The notes: generated by a model not told the origin, from the letters alone. A stretch of DNA of 10,471 nt from Acidimicrobiales bacterium (GCA_013002375.1 JABDJW010000166.1:1-10471); one strand, 5' to 3'. Shown: positions 1 through 6,787, counted from the stretch's first letter. Numbers and translations are program-made.

Positions 1-30
1 ACACGGTCCACACTTCTTTGGGGGAAGATT

Positions 31-831
31 TTGAAGGACCTCTCGGTCAAGAACCTCGGCATGACCTACGAGGTGCCGAAGGGCGAAGACGTCCAGGCTC
101 TGAAGGACGTCTCTTTCGATCTCGCCGGCGGCCGGCTGCTGTCCCTGCTCGGTCCCAGCGGCTGCGGCAAGACGACGTTGCTCAACATCTTGGCCGGGTT
201 CTTGGCGCCGACCTCGGGCAGTGTGACTTTGGGCGGTCAGCCGATCACCAAGCCGGGCCAAGACCGCGGCATGGTCTTCCAGCAGGGGGCGCTTTTCGAG
301 TGGCTGGACGTGGCCAAGAACATTTCGTTCGGGCCGCGCATGAACCGGGCCAACAAGGCCGAGACCGCCGCCAAGGTCGACGATCTGCTCGAGACGGTGG
401 GCCTGGCCGGCTTCGGCGACAAGCAGATCTACGAGCTGTCGGGCGGCATGCAGCAACGGGTCGCGCTGGCCCGCTGTCTGGCCAATGATCCCGATGTGAT
501 CTTGATGGACGAACCGCTCGGTGCGCTCGACGCGCTGACGCGCGAGAAGATGCAGGGCCTGATCCTCAAGCTCTGGAACGAGACGGGCAAGACCATCGTG
601 CTGGTGACCCACAGCGTCGAGGAAGCGCTGTTTCTCGGTGATGAGCTGTTCGTCATGGCGCCTCGGCCCGGCCGTATCGACCGCACCTACACGCTGCCCT
701 TCGCGAAACAGGGGCTCGAAGTCGAGCCCCGCGAACTGAAGAATTCCGCCGAGTTCCGCGAACGGCGCGAAGAGGTGCTGTCGCTGATCTGGGAGATGGA
801 AGAAGAGATCATGGGAAGGCAGGGAGCCTGA
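31..831 (+). CDS. tauB: ABC transporter ATP-binding protein, taurine/sulfonate type (TauB-like)
   Basis: This is the cytoplasmic ATPase that powers a sulfonate importer; 266 aa is a normal length for TauB/SsuB/NrtD proteins. All ABC motifs are visible: Walker A GPSGCGKTT (41-49), Q-loop VFQQ (about 82-85), signature LSGGMQQR (136-143), Walker B VILMDEP (156-162), D-loop GALDA (164-168) and switch His194 in LVTHS. The segment DRGMVFQ followed by WLDV and NISFG is typical of the nitrate/taurine/sulfonate family. The TTG start at 31 follows a purine-rich GGGGGAAG. The frame is open to the window edge, so a start further upstream cannot be excluded. ATG 61 would remove the first beta strand. The stop is separated by one base from the permease start. 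Taurine specificity is inferred from the xsc and pta neighbours; the sequence alone would also fit SsuB. Confidence 0.9.
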   Translation: MKDLSVKNLGMTYEVPKGEDVQALKDVSFDLAGGRLLSLLGPSGCGKTTLLNILAGFLAPTSGSVTLGGQPITKPGQDRGMVFQQGALFEWLDVAKNISFGPRMNRANKAETAAKVDDLLETVGLAGFGDKQIYELSGGMQQRVALARCLANDPDVILMDEPLGALDALTREKMQGLILKLWNETGKTIVLVTHSVEEALFLGDELFVMAPRPGRIDRTYTLPFAKQGLEVEPRELKNSAEFRERREEVLSLIWEMEEEIMGRQGA

Positions 832-832
832 C

Positions 833-1927
833 ATGACCAACACCATGGGGGGCGGCGAGCCCGACCGCATCCAGCTCGAGGACGATGACACCGGCTCGTT
901 CTGGTCAGGACTCTTCAGCCGCGGCACCGGTCAGAATGCTCGCAAGACCGTCACCTTCGGCGACGCCGGCGCGGTGCGCAGCAAGCCGTTCTGGAGCATC
1001 GTTTCGCTCTTTGGGATCGTGCTGCTCTGGTTTGTCGGAACCACGCCATTCGGATTCCCCGACGAATTCCGTGATGCCGAGCAGGCCAAGCTCACCGCAT
1101 CCGCGCTCGAGGACCAGGCCGAGGCCATCGCCGACGGCAAGGAAGACCCCGGCGTCAAAGATCACCTGACCGACAAGAACCTGCTTGCGGCCTGCACCCG
1201 CGCGCCGGATGACGTCTGCAGCGATGCGGACTATTCGCAGTTTCTCGGCCCTGGCACCTTCCCGTCACCGGCCGACACGTGGAATGGTTTCAAGGTCCTC
1301 AACGACATCGGTTTCGCCAACTTCACCTTGTGGGAGCACACCAAGGCCAGTCTGTGGCGGGTCATGCGGGGGCTGTTCTACGGCACCTTGTTCGGCGTGC
1401 CGATCGGTATGGCCATGGGTCTCTCGAGCCGCTTGCGCGGTTTCTTCGACACGCCGGTCGAGCTGTTCCGGCCAATCCCACCGCTCGCGCTCGTGCCGCT
1501 CTTCATCCTGTGGTTCGGCATCGGCGACGAGACCGCGGTGAACCTGCTGATCTTCGCCAGCATCTGGATCATGATCATCGGGGCGCGCGCCGGGGTCCGC
1601 ACCGTCAACCTGTCGAAGGTGCGGGCCGCCTATTCCCTCGGGGCCTCGAAACGCCAGATCCTCTCGCGCGTCATCCTGCCCAACGCATTGCCCGAACTGT
1701 TCACCGCAGCCCGGGTGGCGGTGGGCGTGTCGTGGGGAACGCTGGTGGCGGCCGAGTTCGTCGGCACCCCGAACGGCCTGGGCACGATGATCAACACCGC
1801 CCGGAACTTCTTCCGACTCGACATCGTCGTGGTCGGCATCATCATCATCGCCCTGCTCGGCGTGGCCATGGACGTCCTGATGCGCTTTCTCGAGTCGATT
1901 CTCATTCCCTGGCGGGGCAAGGGCTGA
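833..1927 (+). CDS. tauC: ABC transporter permease, taurine/sulfonate type (TauC-like), with a long N-terminal extension and loop
   Basis: This is the inner-membrane permease partner of the preceding ATPase. The C-terminal part (about 170-364) is a standard BPD_transp_1 domain. Its EAA-loop motif, which docks the ATPase, lies near residues 264-290 (RAAYSLGAS then LPNALPELF). The protein is 364 aa, whereas TauC/SsuC are usually about 250-280 aa. The extra length is a polar N-terminus (1-50), a first membrane helix (about 54-70), and a hydrophilic stretch (about 71-165) that is probably extracytoplasmic and holds Cys121 and Cys129. The ATG start at 833 has AGGGAG at 821-826, six bases upstream. 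Only one base separates it from the ATPase stop, and one base separates its own stop from the pta start, so the three genes are probably co-transcribed. The role of the loop is unknown. Confidence 0.9.
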   Translation: MTNTMGGGEPDRIQLEDDDTGSFWSGLFSRGTGQNARKTVTFGDAGAVRSKPFWSIVSLFGIVLLWFVGTTPFGFPDEFRDAEQAKLTASALEDQAEAIADGKEDPGVKDHLTDKNLLAACTRAPDDVCSDADYSQFLGPGTFPSPADTWNGFKVLNDIGFANFTLWEHTKASLWRVMRGLFYGTLFGVPIGMAMGLSSRLRGFFDTPVELFRPIPPLALVPLFILWFGIGDETAVNLLIFASIWIMIIGARAGVRTVNLSKVRAAYSLGASKRQILSRVILPNALPELFTAARVAVGVSWGTLVAAEFVGTPNGLGTMINTARNFFRLDIVVVGIIIIALLGVAMDVLMRFLESILIPWRGKG

Positions 1928-1928
1928 C

Positions 1929-2852
1929 GTGAGCGCCGTGCTCGAGGCCTGGTACGAGCAGGCCCGAGCCAACCCCAAGCGGATCGTGCTGGCCGATGCC
2001 GGGGACGAGCGGGCCACCGCTGCTGCCGCTCGGCTCGCCGCCGAGGGCCTGGCCGAGCCGGTGGTGATGGGTCGGGACGTGCAGGCGTTGGCTGACGTCG
2101 ACGACGATTGCATTGCGCCGGCGATCGAGGCCGCCCATGCGCAAGCGGCCTCGCTGGAGCGCACGATCGATCTCGACGATCCGTTGGTGCAGGCCACGGT
2201 GCTGGTGAAGTCGGGCTGGGCGGCGGGGTGTGTCGCCGGGGCGAGCCGGCCGACGCCCGATGTCATCCGGGCCGGGCTGTTCGTGCTCGGGGTCGCCGAG
2301 GGTATGGCCGCGGTGTCGAGCTGCTTTTTCTTCGTGCTGCCCGACGGGCGCCCGCTGGTCTACGGCGACTGTGGTGTGTTGCCCGATCCCGATGCCGGTC
2401 AGCTGGCGTCGATCGCGATCGCCAGCGCGGCGACGTTCGCCCAACTGGCCGGCGAGGACCCTCGCGTCGCCATGTTGAGTTTCTCGACCAAGGGCAGTGC
2501 CGAGCACCCGCGGGTCGACAAAGTTCGGGCCGCAACCGATTTCGTCCGCATGCAAGCCCCCGGTCTCGCCGTCGACGGCGAGCTGCAGTTCGACGCCGCG
2601 TGGGTGCAAGCCGTCGCCGAAGCCAAGGCTCCCGACTCACCGGTTGCGGGTCGGGCCAACGTCTGCATCTTCCCCGATCTCGACGCCGGCAACATCGCCT
2701 ACAAGATCACCGAACGACTCGCCGGCGCACAGGCTTTCGGTCCGCTGCTGCAGGGGCTGGACGGCGTGTTGCACGATCTCTCGCGCGGCTGCAGCGTCGA
2801 CGACATCGTGAACGTCGCCGTCATCGCCAGCCTCCAGGCCGGCCCGTCCTGA
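1929..2852 (+). CDS. pta: Phosphate acetyltransferase
   Basis: This enzyme transfers the acetyl group of acetyl phosphate to CoA in the cytoplasm. In C2-sulfonate degradation it handles the acetyl phosphate released by Xsc. The 307-aa protein is the compact single-domain PTA_PTB type without the DRTGG/AAA N-terminal region of long Pta enzymes. Family features are GRPLVYGDCGV (141-150), the LSFSTKGSAEHP segment (183-194) and the C-terminal DLSRGCSVDDIVN (283-295). In that segment Ser285, Arg286 and Asp292 align with the catalytic Ser309, Arg310 and Asp316 of the Methanosarcina enzyme. The GTG start at 1929 comes one base after the permease stop and has AAGGG just upstream. Phosphate butyryltransferase is the main alternative, but the xsc gene downstream favours acetyl phosphate. 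No ackA is seen in the window. Confidence 0.9.
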   Translation: MSAVLEAWYEQARANPKRIVLADAGDERATAAAARLAAEGLAEPVVMGRDVQALADVDDDCIAPAIEAAHAQAASLERTIDLDDPLVQATVLVKSGWAAGCVAGASRPTPDVIRAGLFVLGVAEGMAAVSSCFFFVLPDGRPLVYGDCGVLPDPDAGQLASIAIASAATFAQLAGEDPRVAMLSFSTKGSAEHPRVDKVRAATDFVRMQAPGLAVDGELQFDAAWVQAVAEAKAPDSPVAGRANVCIFPDLDAGNIAYKITERLAGAQAFGPLLQGLDGVLHDLSRGCSVDDIVNVAVIASLQAGPS

Positions 2853-2893
2853 CTGCGCCACTTGTTTTGGCGAGCCTGGGGGATCCGGCGCAG
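2853..2893 (+). terminator. Possible hairpin after pta
   Basis: A perfect 7-bp inverted repeat, CTGCGCC (2853-2859) and GGCGCAG (2887-2893), starts directly after the pta stop codon. The loop is long (27 nt) and no T-run follows, so this is only a weak terminator candidate. The loop also contains TTGGCGAG (2867-2874), a fragment of the repeat unit found at 2901-2947. Confidence 0.3.
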
Positions 2894-2900
2894 CTGGCTG

Positions 2901-2947
2901 ATCTGGCGAGGATTATGTGCGCCCTGCGAACATCTTCCTCGCAAGAT
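2901..2947. repeat. Palindromic repeat element, left of tetR
   Basis: Two 22-nt units, 2901-2922 and 2926-2947, are inverted copies of each other (18 of 22 positions pair) around a 3-nt centre, giving a strong hairpin or cruciform. The shared core is TGGCGAGGA in one direction and TCCTCGC in the other. The left unit, extended to 2901-2928, is an inverted copy of 3635-3662 on the far side of tetR with 26 of 28 matches. The element lies 48 bp after the pta stop and 79 bp before the tetR start. No T-run follows it. It could be a dispersed palindromic element, a factor-dependent terminator or a regulator site; the sequence does not decide between these. Confidence 0.75.
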
Positions 2948-3006
2948 TGCTGACCGTGCGCGGGTGTGACCGATCACCATCGGGCTGGTCAGCTGCTTCT
3001 AACGGA

Positions 3007-3026
3007 GTTGTGATATCCACTAACCC
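3007..3026 (+). promoter_or_regulatory. Possible tetR promoter/operator, leaderless start
   Basis: The 20 bases before the tetR ATG contain no Shine-Dalgarno sequence. Instead there is TATCCA at 3014-3019, seven bases before the ATG, a weak -10-like hexamer placed for leaderless transcription. It sits inside an imperfect inverted repeat, GTTGTG (3007-3012) and CACTAAC (3018-3024) around ATATC, which could be an autoregulatory operator. TetR proteins commonly bind such palindromes over their own promoter. The repeat is short and imperfect, so this is tentative. Confidence 0.35.
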
Positions 3027-3608
3027 ATGGCTTCACAAAGCACCGTTCGGCAACCGCTGGACAAGGAACGGGTGGTCGATATGGCGGCCAAGCTTGCCGA
3101 TCGAGACGGTCTCGACAGCATCACGTTGACCAAAGTGGCGAAGAACCTCGGCGTGCGCCAGCCCGCTTTGTATCGCCATGTCGACAGCTACCAGGACCTC
3201 GTCCGTAGCCTGGGGTTGCTGGGCCGGGAAATCCTCGCCGAGGCGCTGACCGATGCCACCATGGGGGTGTCCGGCGACGATGCCGTCGCCGCGCTCGGAC
3301 ACGCCTGGCGCAAGGTCGTCGCCGACCATCCGGGGCTGTACGCCGCCACCGACCGATTTCCCTGCGCCGGCGACGCCGAACTCGAAGAAGCGGTCGAACG
3401 CATCGTCGACATCATCGGCCGGTCGCTGGAGGCGTTCGATCTCGACGACGATCACCGGGTCCACGCGGCCCGGGCTTTGCGCGCCGCGTTCCATGGTTTT
3501 GCCCACCTCGAATCGGGAGACGGCTACCCCAGCCCCCACGAGGTCGATGAGACCTTCGACGACATGATCGAGTTGCTCTGCGCCGGCATCCGCAGCCAAG
3601 CGACCTAA
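3027..3608 (+). CDS. TetR/AcrR-family transcriptional regulator
   Basis: This is a cytoplasmic one-component DNA-binding regulator of 193 aa, a normal length for the family. The N-terminal HTH is clear: ITLTKVAKNLGVRQPALYRHV spans about residues 32-52, with the recognition helix around RQPALYRHV. The C-terminal ligand and dimer domain resembles the WHG-type class, with AFHGFAHLE near 154-162. The ATG at 3027 has no ribosome binding site close by. The gene lies between pta and xsc in the same direction, so it most likely controls xsc, itself or the importer operon, with a sulfonate-pathway metabolite as inducer. That is inferred from position only. Taurine regulators described in proteobacteria (TauR) are GntR/MocR type, so a TetR protein here would be a different solution. 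Confidence 0.88.
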   Translation: MASQSTVRQPLDKERVVDMAAKLADRDGLDSITLTKVAKNLGVRQPALYRHVDSYQDLVRSLGLLGREILAEALTDATMGVSGDDAVAALGHAWRKVVADHPGLYAATDRFPCAGDAELEEAVERIVDIIGRSLEAFDLDDDHRVHAARALRAAFHGFAHLESGDGYPSPHEVDETFDDMIELLCAGIRSQAT

Positions 3609-3616
3609 TCACTGCG

Positions 3617-3662
3617 TCTGGCGAGCGGCAGCGGCGCGGGGCGCACATATTCCTCGCCAGAT
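3617..3662. repeat. Palindromic repeat element, right of tetR
   Basis: This element begins eight bases after the tetR stop. Its outer arms, TCTGGCGAG (3617-3625) and CTCGCCAGA (3653-3661), pair perfectly over 9 bp. The segment 3635-3662 is an inverted copy of 2901-2928 (26 of 28 matches). The 22-nt unit 3641-3662 is also a direct copy of 2926-2947 (19 of 22). The 3' end lies 73 bp before the xsc ATG, close to the 79 bp between the left element and the tetR ATG. A hairpin after tetR could end transcription, but no T-run follows. Confidence 0.75.
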
Positions 3663-3697
3663 TTCACAACGCGAGAGACTAGACGCTCTCACAGTTT

Positions 3698-3707
3698 GGT
3701 TATAACC
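3698..3707 (+). promoter_or_regulatory. Perfect palindrome GGTTATAACC over the putative xsc -10 region
   Basis: GGTTATAACC is a perfect 10-bp palindrome in an AT-rich patch of otherwise GC-rich DNA. It contains TATAAC (3701-3706), a good -10 candidate that would place the start site near 3713 and leave a leader of about 23 nt before the xsc ATG. No convincing -35 hexamer was found. An AACCTC direct repeat follows at 3704-3709 and 3715-3720, one helical turn apart. A palindrome on the -10 box, just downstream of a TetR gene, is where a repressor operator would be expected. The assignment is an inference. Confidence 0.45.
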
Positions 3708-3720
3708 TCTAAGCAACCTC

Positions 3721-3726
3721 AGGAGG
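3721..3726 (+). promoter_or_regulatory. Strong ribosome binding site of xsc
   Basis: AGGAGG lies nine bases before the ATG at 3736 and fixes the xsc start. It is the strongest Shine-Dalgarno sequence in the window and contrasts with the tetR, MFS, aroK and aroQ starts, which have none that is usable. Confidence 0.85.
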
Positions 3727-3735
3727 ACCCGAAGC

Positions 3736-5502
3736 ATGACCCGAATGACCCCGAGCGAAGCGTTTGTCGAGACGATGGTGGCCAATGGCGTCACCACGAC
3801 GTTCGGCATCATGGGCTCCGCCTTCATGGACGCCATGGACATCTTCGCGCCGGCCGGAATCCGGTTGATCCCGGTCGTGCACGAGCAGGGCGCCGCGCAC
3901 ATGGCCGACGGGTATGCCCGGGTGAGCGGCCGCCACGGAGTCGTGGTCGGGCAGAACGGGCCGGGCATCTCCAACTGCGTCACCGCGATCGCGGCAGCGT
4001 TCTGGGCGCACAGCCCGGTCGTGATCGTCACCCCCCAGACCGGCACGATGGGCATCGGGCTCGGTGGCTTCCAGGAGGCCAACCAACTGCCGATGTTCGA
4101 GGAGTTCACCAAGTACCAGGGCCACATCAACAACGAGCGGCGCATGGCCGAGATCACGGCGCGCTGTTTCGATCGGGCTCTGTCCGAAATGGGTCCCACG
4201 CAGCTCAACATTCCGCGCGACCGCTTCTACGGCGACATCGACGTCGAGATCCCGGAGCCGATGGTGCTCGACCGGGGTCCGGGCGGCACCAAGAGCCTCG
4301 ACGCGGCGGCCGACATGCTGACCGAGGCCGAGTTCCCGGTGATGATCTCCGGCGGTGGCGTGGTCATGGGTGACGCCATGGCCGAGTGCATCGCCCTGGC
4401 CGAACGGCTCGGCTGCCCGGTCGTCAACAGCTATCTCCACAATGATTCCTTCCCGGCCAGCCATCCGCAGTGGTGCGGGCCGTTGGGCTACCAGGGCTCG
4501 AAGGCGGCCATGAAGCTGATCAGCCAGGCCGATGTCGTGTTGGCCCTCGGCACCCGCCTCGGCCCGTTCGGCACGTTGCCCCAGCACGATCTGAACTACT
4601 GGCCCGAGGACGCCAAGATCATCCAGGTCGACGCCGACCACAAGATGCTCGGCTTGGTGAAGCCGATCTCGGTCGGTATTCACGGTGATGCCGGCGCAGC
4701 GGCCGAAGCACTGCTCGAGCGCCTGGCCGATCGCACGCTGGCCTGCGACGCCACCGCCGAAGCCCGGGCGGCCAAGACCGCGGAGGAAAAGGACATCTGG
4801 GAGACCGAGCTCAACGAGTGGATGCACGAGGATGACGCCTTCAGCAAGGAGATGATCGCCGAGGCCGAACTCGAAGAGGGCGACTGGCTGCACCCGCGCC
4901 AGGTGTTGCGCGAACTCGAGAAGGCCATGCCGGCTCGGGTCATGGTGTCGACCGACATCGGCAACATCAACTCGGTCGCCAACAGCTACCTCCGGTTCGA
5001 AGAGCCGCGGAGCTTCTTCGCCGCCATGAGCTGGGGCAACTGCGGCTACGCCTTGCCCACGATCATCGGCGCCAAGGCCGCGGCGCCCGATCGTCCGGCC
5101 GTGGCCTATGCCGGCGATGGTGCCTGGGCCATGAGCATGGTCGAGATCATGACCGCGGTGCGCCACGACATCCCGGTCACCGCGGTCGTGTTCCACAACC
5201 GGCAGTGGGGGGCGGAGAAGAAGAACCAGGTCGACTTCTACGGGCGCCGCTTCGTCGCCGGCGAACTCGATGGCGGCGAGGACTATGCCGAGATCGCCCG
5301 GGCCATGGGCGCCGAGGGCGTGCGGGTCGACAAGATCGACAACGTCGGCGCCGCGCTGTCCGATGCGATTGCCGCTCAGATGAACGAGGGCAAGACCACG
5401 GTGATCGAGGTCATGGTCACCAAAGAGCTCGGCGACCCGTTCCGCAAGGACGCCCTTTCGCGGCCGATCCGCTTCCTCGAGAAGTACCAGGACTACGTCT
5501 AG
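3736..5502 (+). CDS. xsc: Sulfoacetaldehyde acetyltransferase
   Basis: This thiamine-diphosphate enzyme converts sulfoacetaldehyde plus phosphate to acetyl phosphate plus sulfite, the desulfonation step shared by taurine, isethionate and sulfoacetate degradation. The 588 aa match the family length of about 590. The N-terminal Pyr domain carries the catalytic Glu50 in HEQGAAHMADGYAR (49-62). The central domain spans about 185-335. The C-terminal PP domain has the metal/ThDP motif starting at GDGAW (460-464) and ending at His487-Asn488. Xsc-diagnostic stretches are NRQWGAEKKNQVDFYGRRF (488-506) and the end segment ELGDPFRKDAL (564-574). These separate it from acetolactate synthase. The start is fixed by AGGAGG at 3721-3726. 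The acetyl phosphate product fits the pta gene upstream. No gene making sulfoacetaldehyde is in the window. Confidence 0.96.
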   Translation: MTRMTPSEAFVETMVANGVTTTFGIMGSAFMDAMDIFAPAGIRLIPVVHEQGAAHMADGYARVSGRHGVVVGQNGPGISNCVTAIAAAFWAHSPVVIVTPQTGTMGIGLGGFQEANQLPMFEEFTKYQGHINNERRMAEITARCFDRALSEMGPTQLNIPRDRFYGDIDVEIPEPMVLDRGPGGTKSLDAAADMLTEAEFPVMISGGGVVMGDAMAECIALAERLGCPVVNSYLHNDSFPASHPQWCGPLGYQGSKAAMKLISQADVVLALGTRLGPFGTLPQHDLNYWPEDAKIIQVDADHKMLGLVKPISVGIHGDAGAAAEALLERLADRTLACDATAEARAAKTAEEKDIWETELNEWMHEDDAFSKEMIAEAELEEGDWLHPRQVLRELEKAMPARVMVSTDIGNINSVANSYLRFEEPRSFFAAMSWGNCGYALPTIIGAKAAAPDRPAVAYAGDGAWAMSMVEIMTAVRHDIPVTAVVFHNRQWGAEKKNQVDFYGRRFVAGELDGGEDYAEIARAMGAEGVRVDKIDNVGAALSDAIAAQMNEGKTTVIEVMVTKELGDPFRKDALSRPIRFLEKYQDYV

Positions 5503-5508
5503 CCCAAC

Positions 5509-5546
5509 CCGGCGGACGTCAATTGGCTGGGAGCCGTCCCCGCCGG
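5509..5546 (+). terminator. Hairpin after xsc
   Basis: CCGGCGG (5509-5515) pairs with CCGCCGG (5540-5546). The stem continues with ACG (5516-5518) and CGT (5535-5537) across a 2-nt bulge. It begins six bases after the xsc stop. There is no T-run, so it is a GC-rich terminator candidate separating xsc from the MFS gene. Confidence 0.45.
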
Positions 5547-5551
5547 CCCTC

Positions 5552-5557
5552 TAGCCT
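5552..5557 (+). promoter_or_regulatory. -10 box of a probable leaderless MFS transcript
   Basis: TAGCCT fits the actinobacterial TANNNT -10 pattern and ends six bases before the GTG at 5564. Transcription would then begin at the start codon. No Shine-Dalgarno sequence is present. No clear -35 was found. Confidence 0.4.
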
Positions 5558-5563
5558 CTCGCT

Positions 5564-6778
5564 GTGACATTGTCGACGCCCGCGGCCCATCGCTACCGCT
5601 GGGTGATGTTTGCCGGCATGGTCGGCGTGTACTTCGCGTTCGGGATCATGGTGTCCTCGATTCCGCCGATGGTCACCGAGGTGCGCACCGATCTCGGCAT
5701 GGGGCGCGGCGCGATGGGGCTGGCGCTGTCGGCGTGGACCGCGATGTACATCGTCACCGCCGCGATGGGCGGCCGCCTCGTCGATCGGCTGGGCATCGGG
5801 GTGGCGCTTGCCCTTGGTGGCCTGAGTGTGGCGGCCACCGGGCTGGCCCGATCGTTCGCCCAAGGACCGGTGTCGCTGTGGTTGGCCGTTGCGATCATGG
5901 GCATCGGCGGGCCGCTGGTCTCGGCGTCGGCGCCAACGCTGTGCGGGCTCTGGTTCAGCGACCTCGACGAACGCCAATTCGCGATGAGCGTGTACAACCT
6001 CGGGCCCGGCATCGGTTCGATCTTGGCCATCTTCGCCACCAATTCCGTCTTGTTGCCGTGGCTGGGCGACTGGCGCGCCGTGCTGCGTTTCGAAGCCGCA
6101 GTGGCCGTTGCCGCCACGACGATCTGGGTTGCGATTGCGATCCGGGCGCCCCGTCGACCGCAGTCGACGGTCCAGCGCACGCAGGCGCCGGTGCGCGAGG
6201 AGTGGAGCGGCCTGTTGCGGAGCGCTGACGTGCGGTTCGCGCTGATGCTCGGAGCGATGGCGTTCTTCGTGATGCACAGCCTGAACAACTGGCTGGTCGA
6301 TGCGGTCAGCGAGGGAGCGGAGATCAGCGCCAAGGCATCGTCCAACTGGATCGCCGGTGCCGGCGCGTTGGGGCTGCTGCTGTTGTTTGTCGTGCCCCGC
6401 CTGGCCACCCGATTCGGGCGGCCGGCCACGTTGGTCGGAACGTACGGGGCAATCGCCTTGGGCGTGCTGCTGGTCGGTTTCGGCCCGCCGCCGGCCGTGG
6501 TCGTCGGCGTGTTCGGCACCGCGGTCCGGGCCACGATCGTTCCGCTGTTGCTGATGACCTTGATCTCGGCCGATGCCGTCGACGAGACCAACATGGGCGC
6601 AGCCAACGGGCTGTGGTTTTCGACCGCTCAGATCGGAGCGGTGGCCGGGCCGTTCCTCGTCGGTGCCATCGCCGACACGTCGGCTGGGTTCGGCGGCTCG
6701 ATGTTGTTGCTCGCCGCGATGGCTGTGCTGACCGCAACGCTGATCGGGGCGCGGGCCCGGCGGGCGGCCCTACGCTGA
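5564..6778 (+). CDS. Major facilitator superfamily transporter
   Basis: This is an integral membrane secondary transporter of 404 aa with roughly twelve hydrophobic segments in two halves, separated by a basic loop (about 194-218). The loop 2-3 motif GGRLVDRLG (69-77) matches the MFS motif A pattern. The segment around ASAPTLCGLWF (121-131) and YNLGPGIGS (144-152) recalls the CynX/NarK-like anion transporters, but I cannot assign a substrate. The GTG start at 5564 gives a normal N-terminus just before helix 1, and ATG 5606 would cut into that helix. It follows xsc on the same strand with a hairpin and its own possible promoter between. Roles consistent with position are sulfite or sulfate export, or uptake of a sulfonate (a MFS importer, SauU, is known for sulfoacetate). 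This is inference. Confidence 0.85.
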   Translation: MTLSTPAAHRYRWVMFAGMVGVYFAFGIMVSSIPPMVTEVRTDLGMGRGAMGLALSAWTAMYIVTAAMGGRLVDRLGIGVALALGGLSVAATGLARSFAQGPVSLWLAVAIMGIGGPLVSASAPTLCGLWFSDLDERQFAMSVYNLGPGIGSILAIFATNSVLLPWLGDWRAVLRFEAAVAVAATTIWVAIAIRAPRRPQSTVQRTQAPVREEWSGLLRSADVRFALMLGAMAFFVMHSLNNWLVDAVSEGAEISAKASSNWIAGAGALGLLLLFVVPRLATRFGRPATLVGTYGAIALGVLLVGFGPPPAVVVGVFGTAVRATIVPLLLMTLISADAVDETNMGAANGLWFSTAQIGAVAGPFLVGAIADTSAGFGGSMLLLAAMAVLTATLIGARARRAALR

Positions 6779-6787
6779 GCCCACCAA

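Noticed and set aside
1265..2266. A 333-codon minus-strand frame across the permease-pta junction
   Set aside because: It is opposite two well-supported genes and has no recognisable domain; it is a codon-bias shadow.
2853..3026. A small gene in the 174-bp pta-tetR gap
   Set aside because: Short frames here run out of pta or across the palindromic repeat and lack a ribosome binding site or family resemblance. The gap is explained by repeats and the tetR promoter.
2901..3662. CRISPR array or transposon, suggested by the repeated units
   Set aside because: There are only three near-complete copies, arranged as hairpins and not as evenly spaced direct repeats. The DNA between the inverted copies encodes a TetR regulator, not a transposase, and no target-site duplication was seen.
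3706..3726. Anti-Shine-Dalgarno pairing of CCTC with the xsc AGGAGG as a riboswitch-like control
   Set aside because: Only four or five base pairs form, and the upstream CCTC would probably lie before the predicted transcription start near 3713.
3709..5196. A 495-codon open frame on the minus strand opposite xsc
   Set aside because: It is antisense to a clearly recognised Xsc, its translation is rich in His, Asp, Arg and Gly without a known motif, and long antisense frames are expected from GC-rich codon bias.
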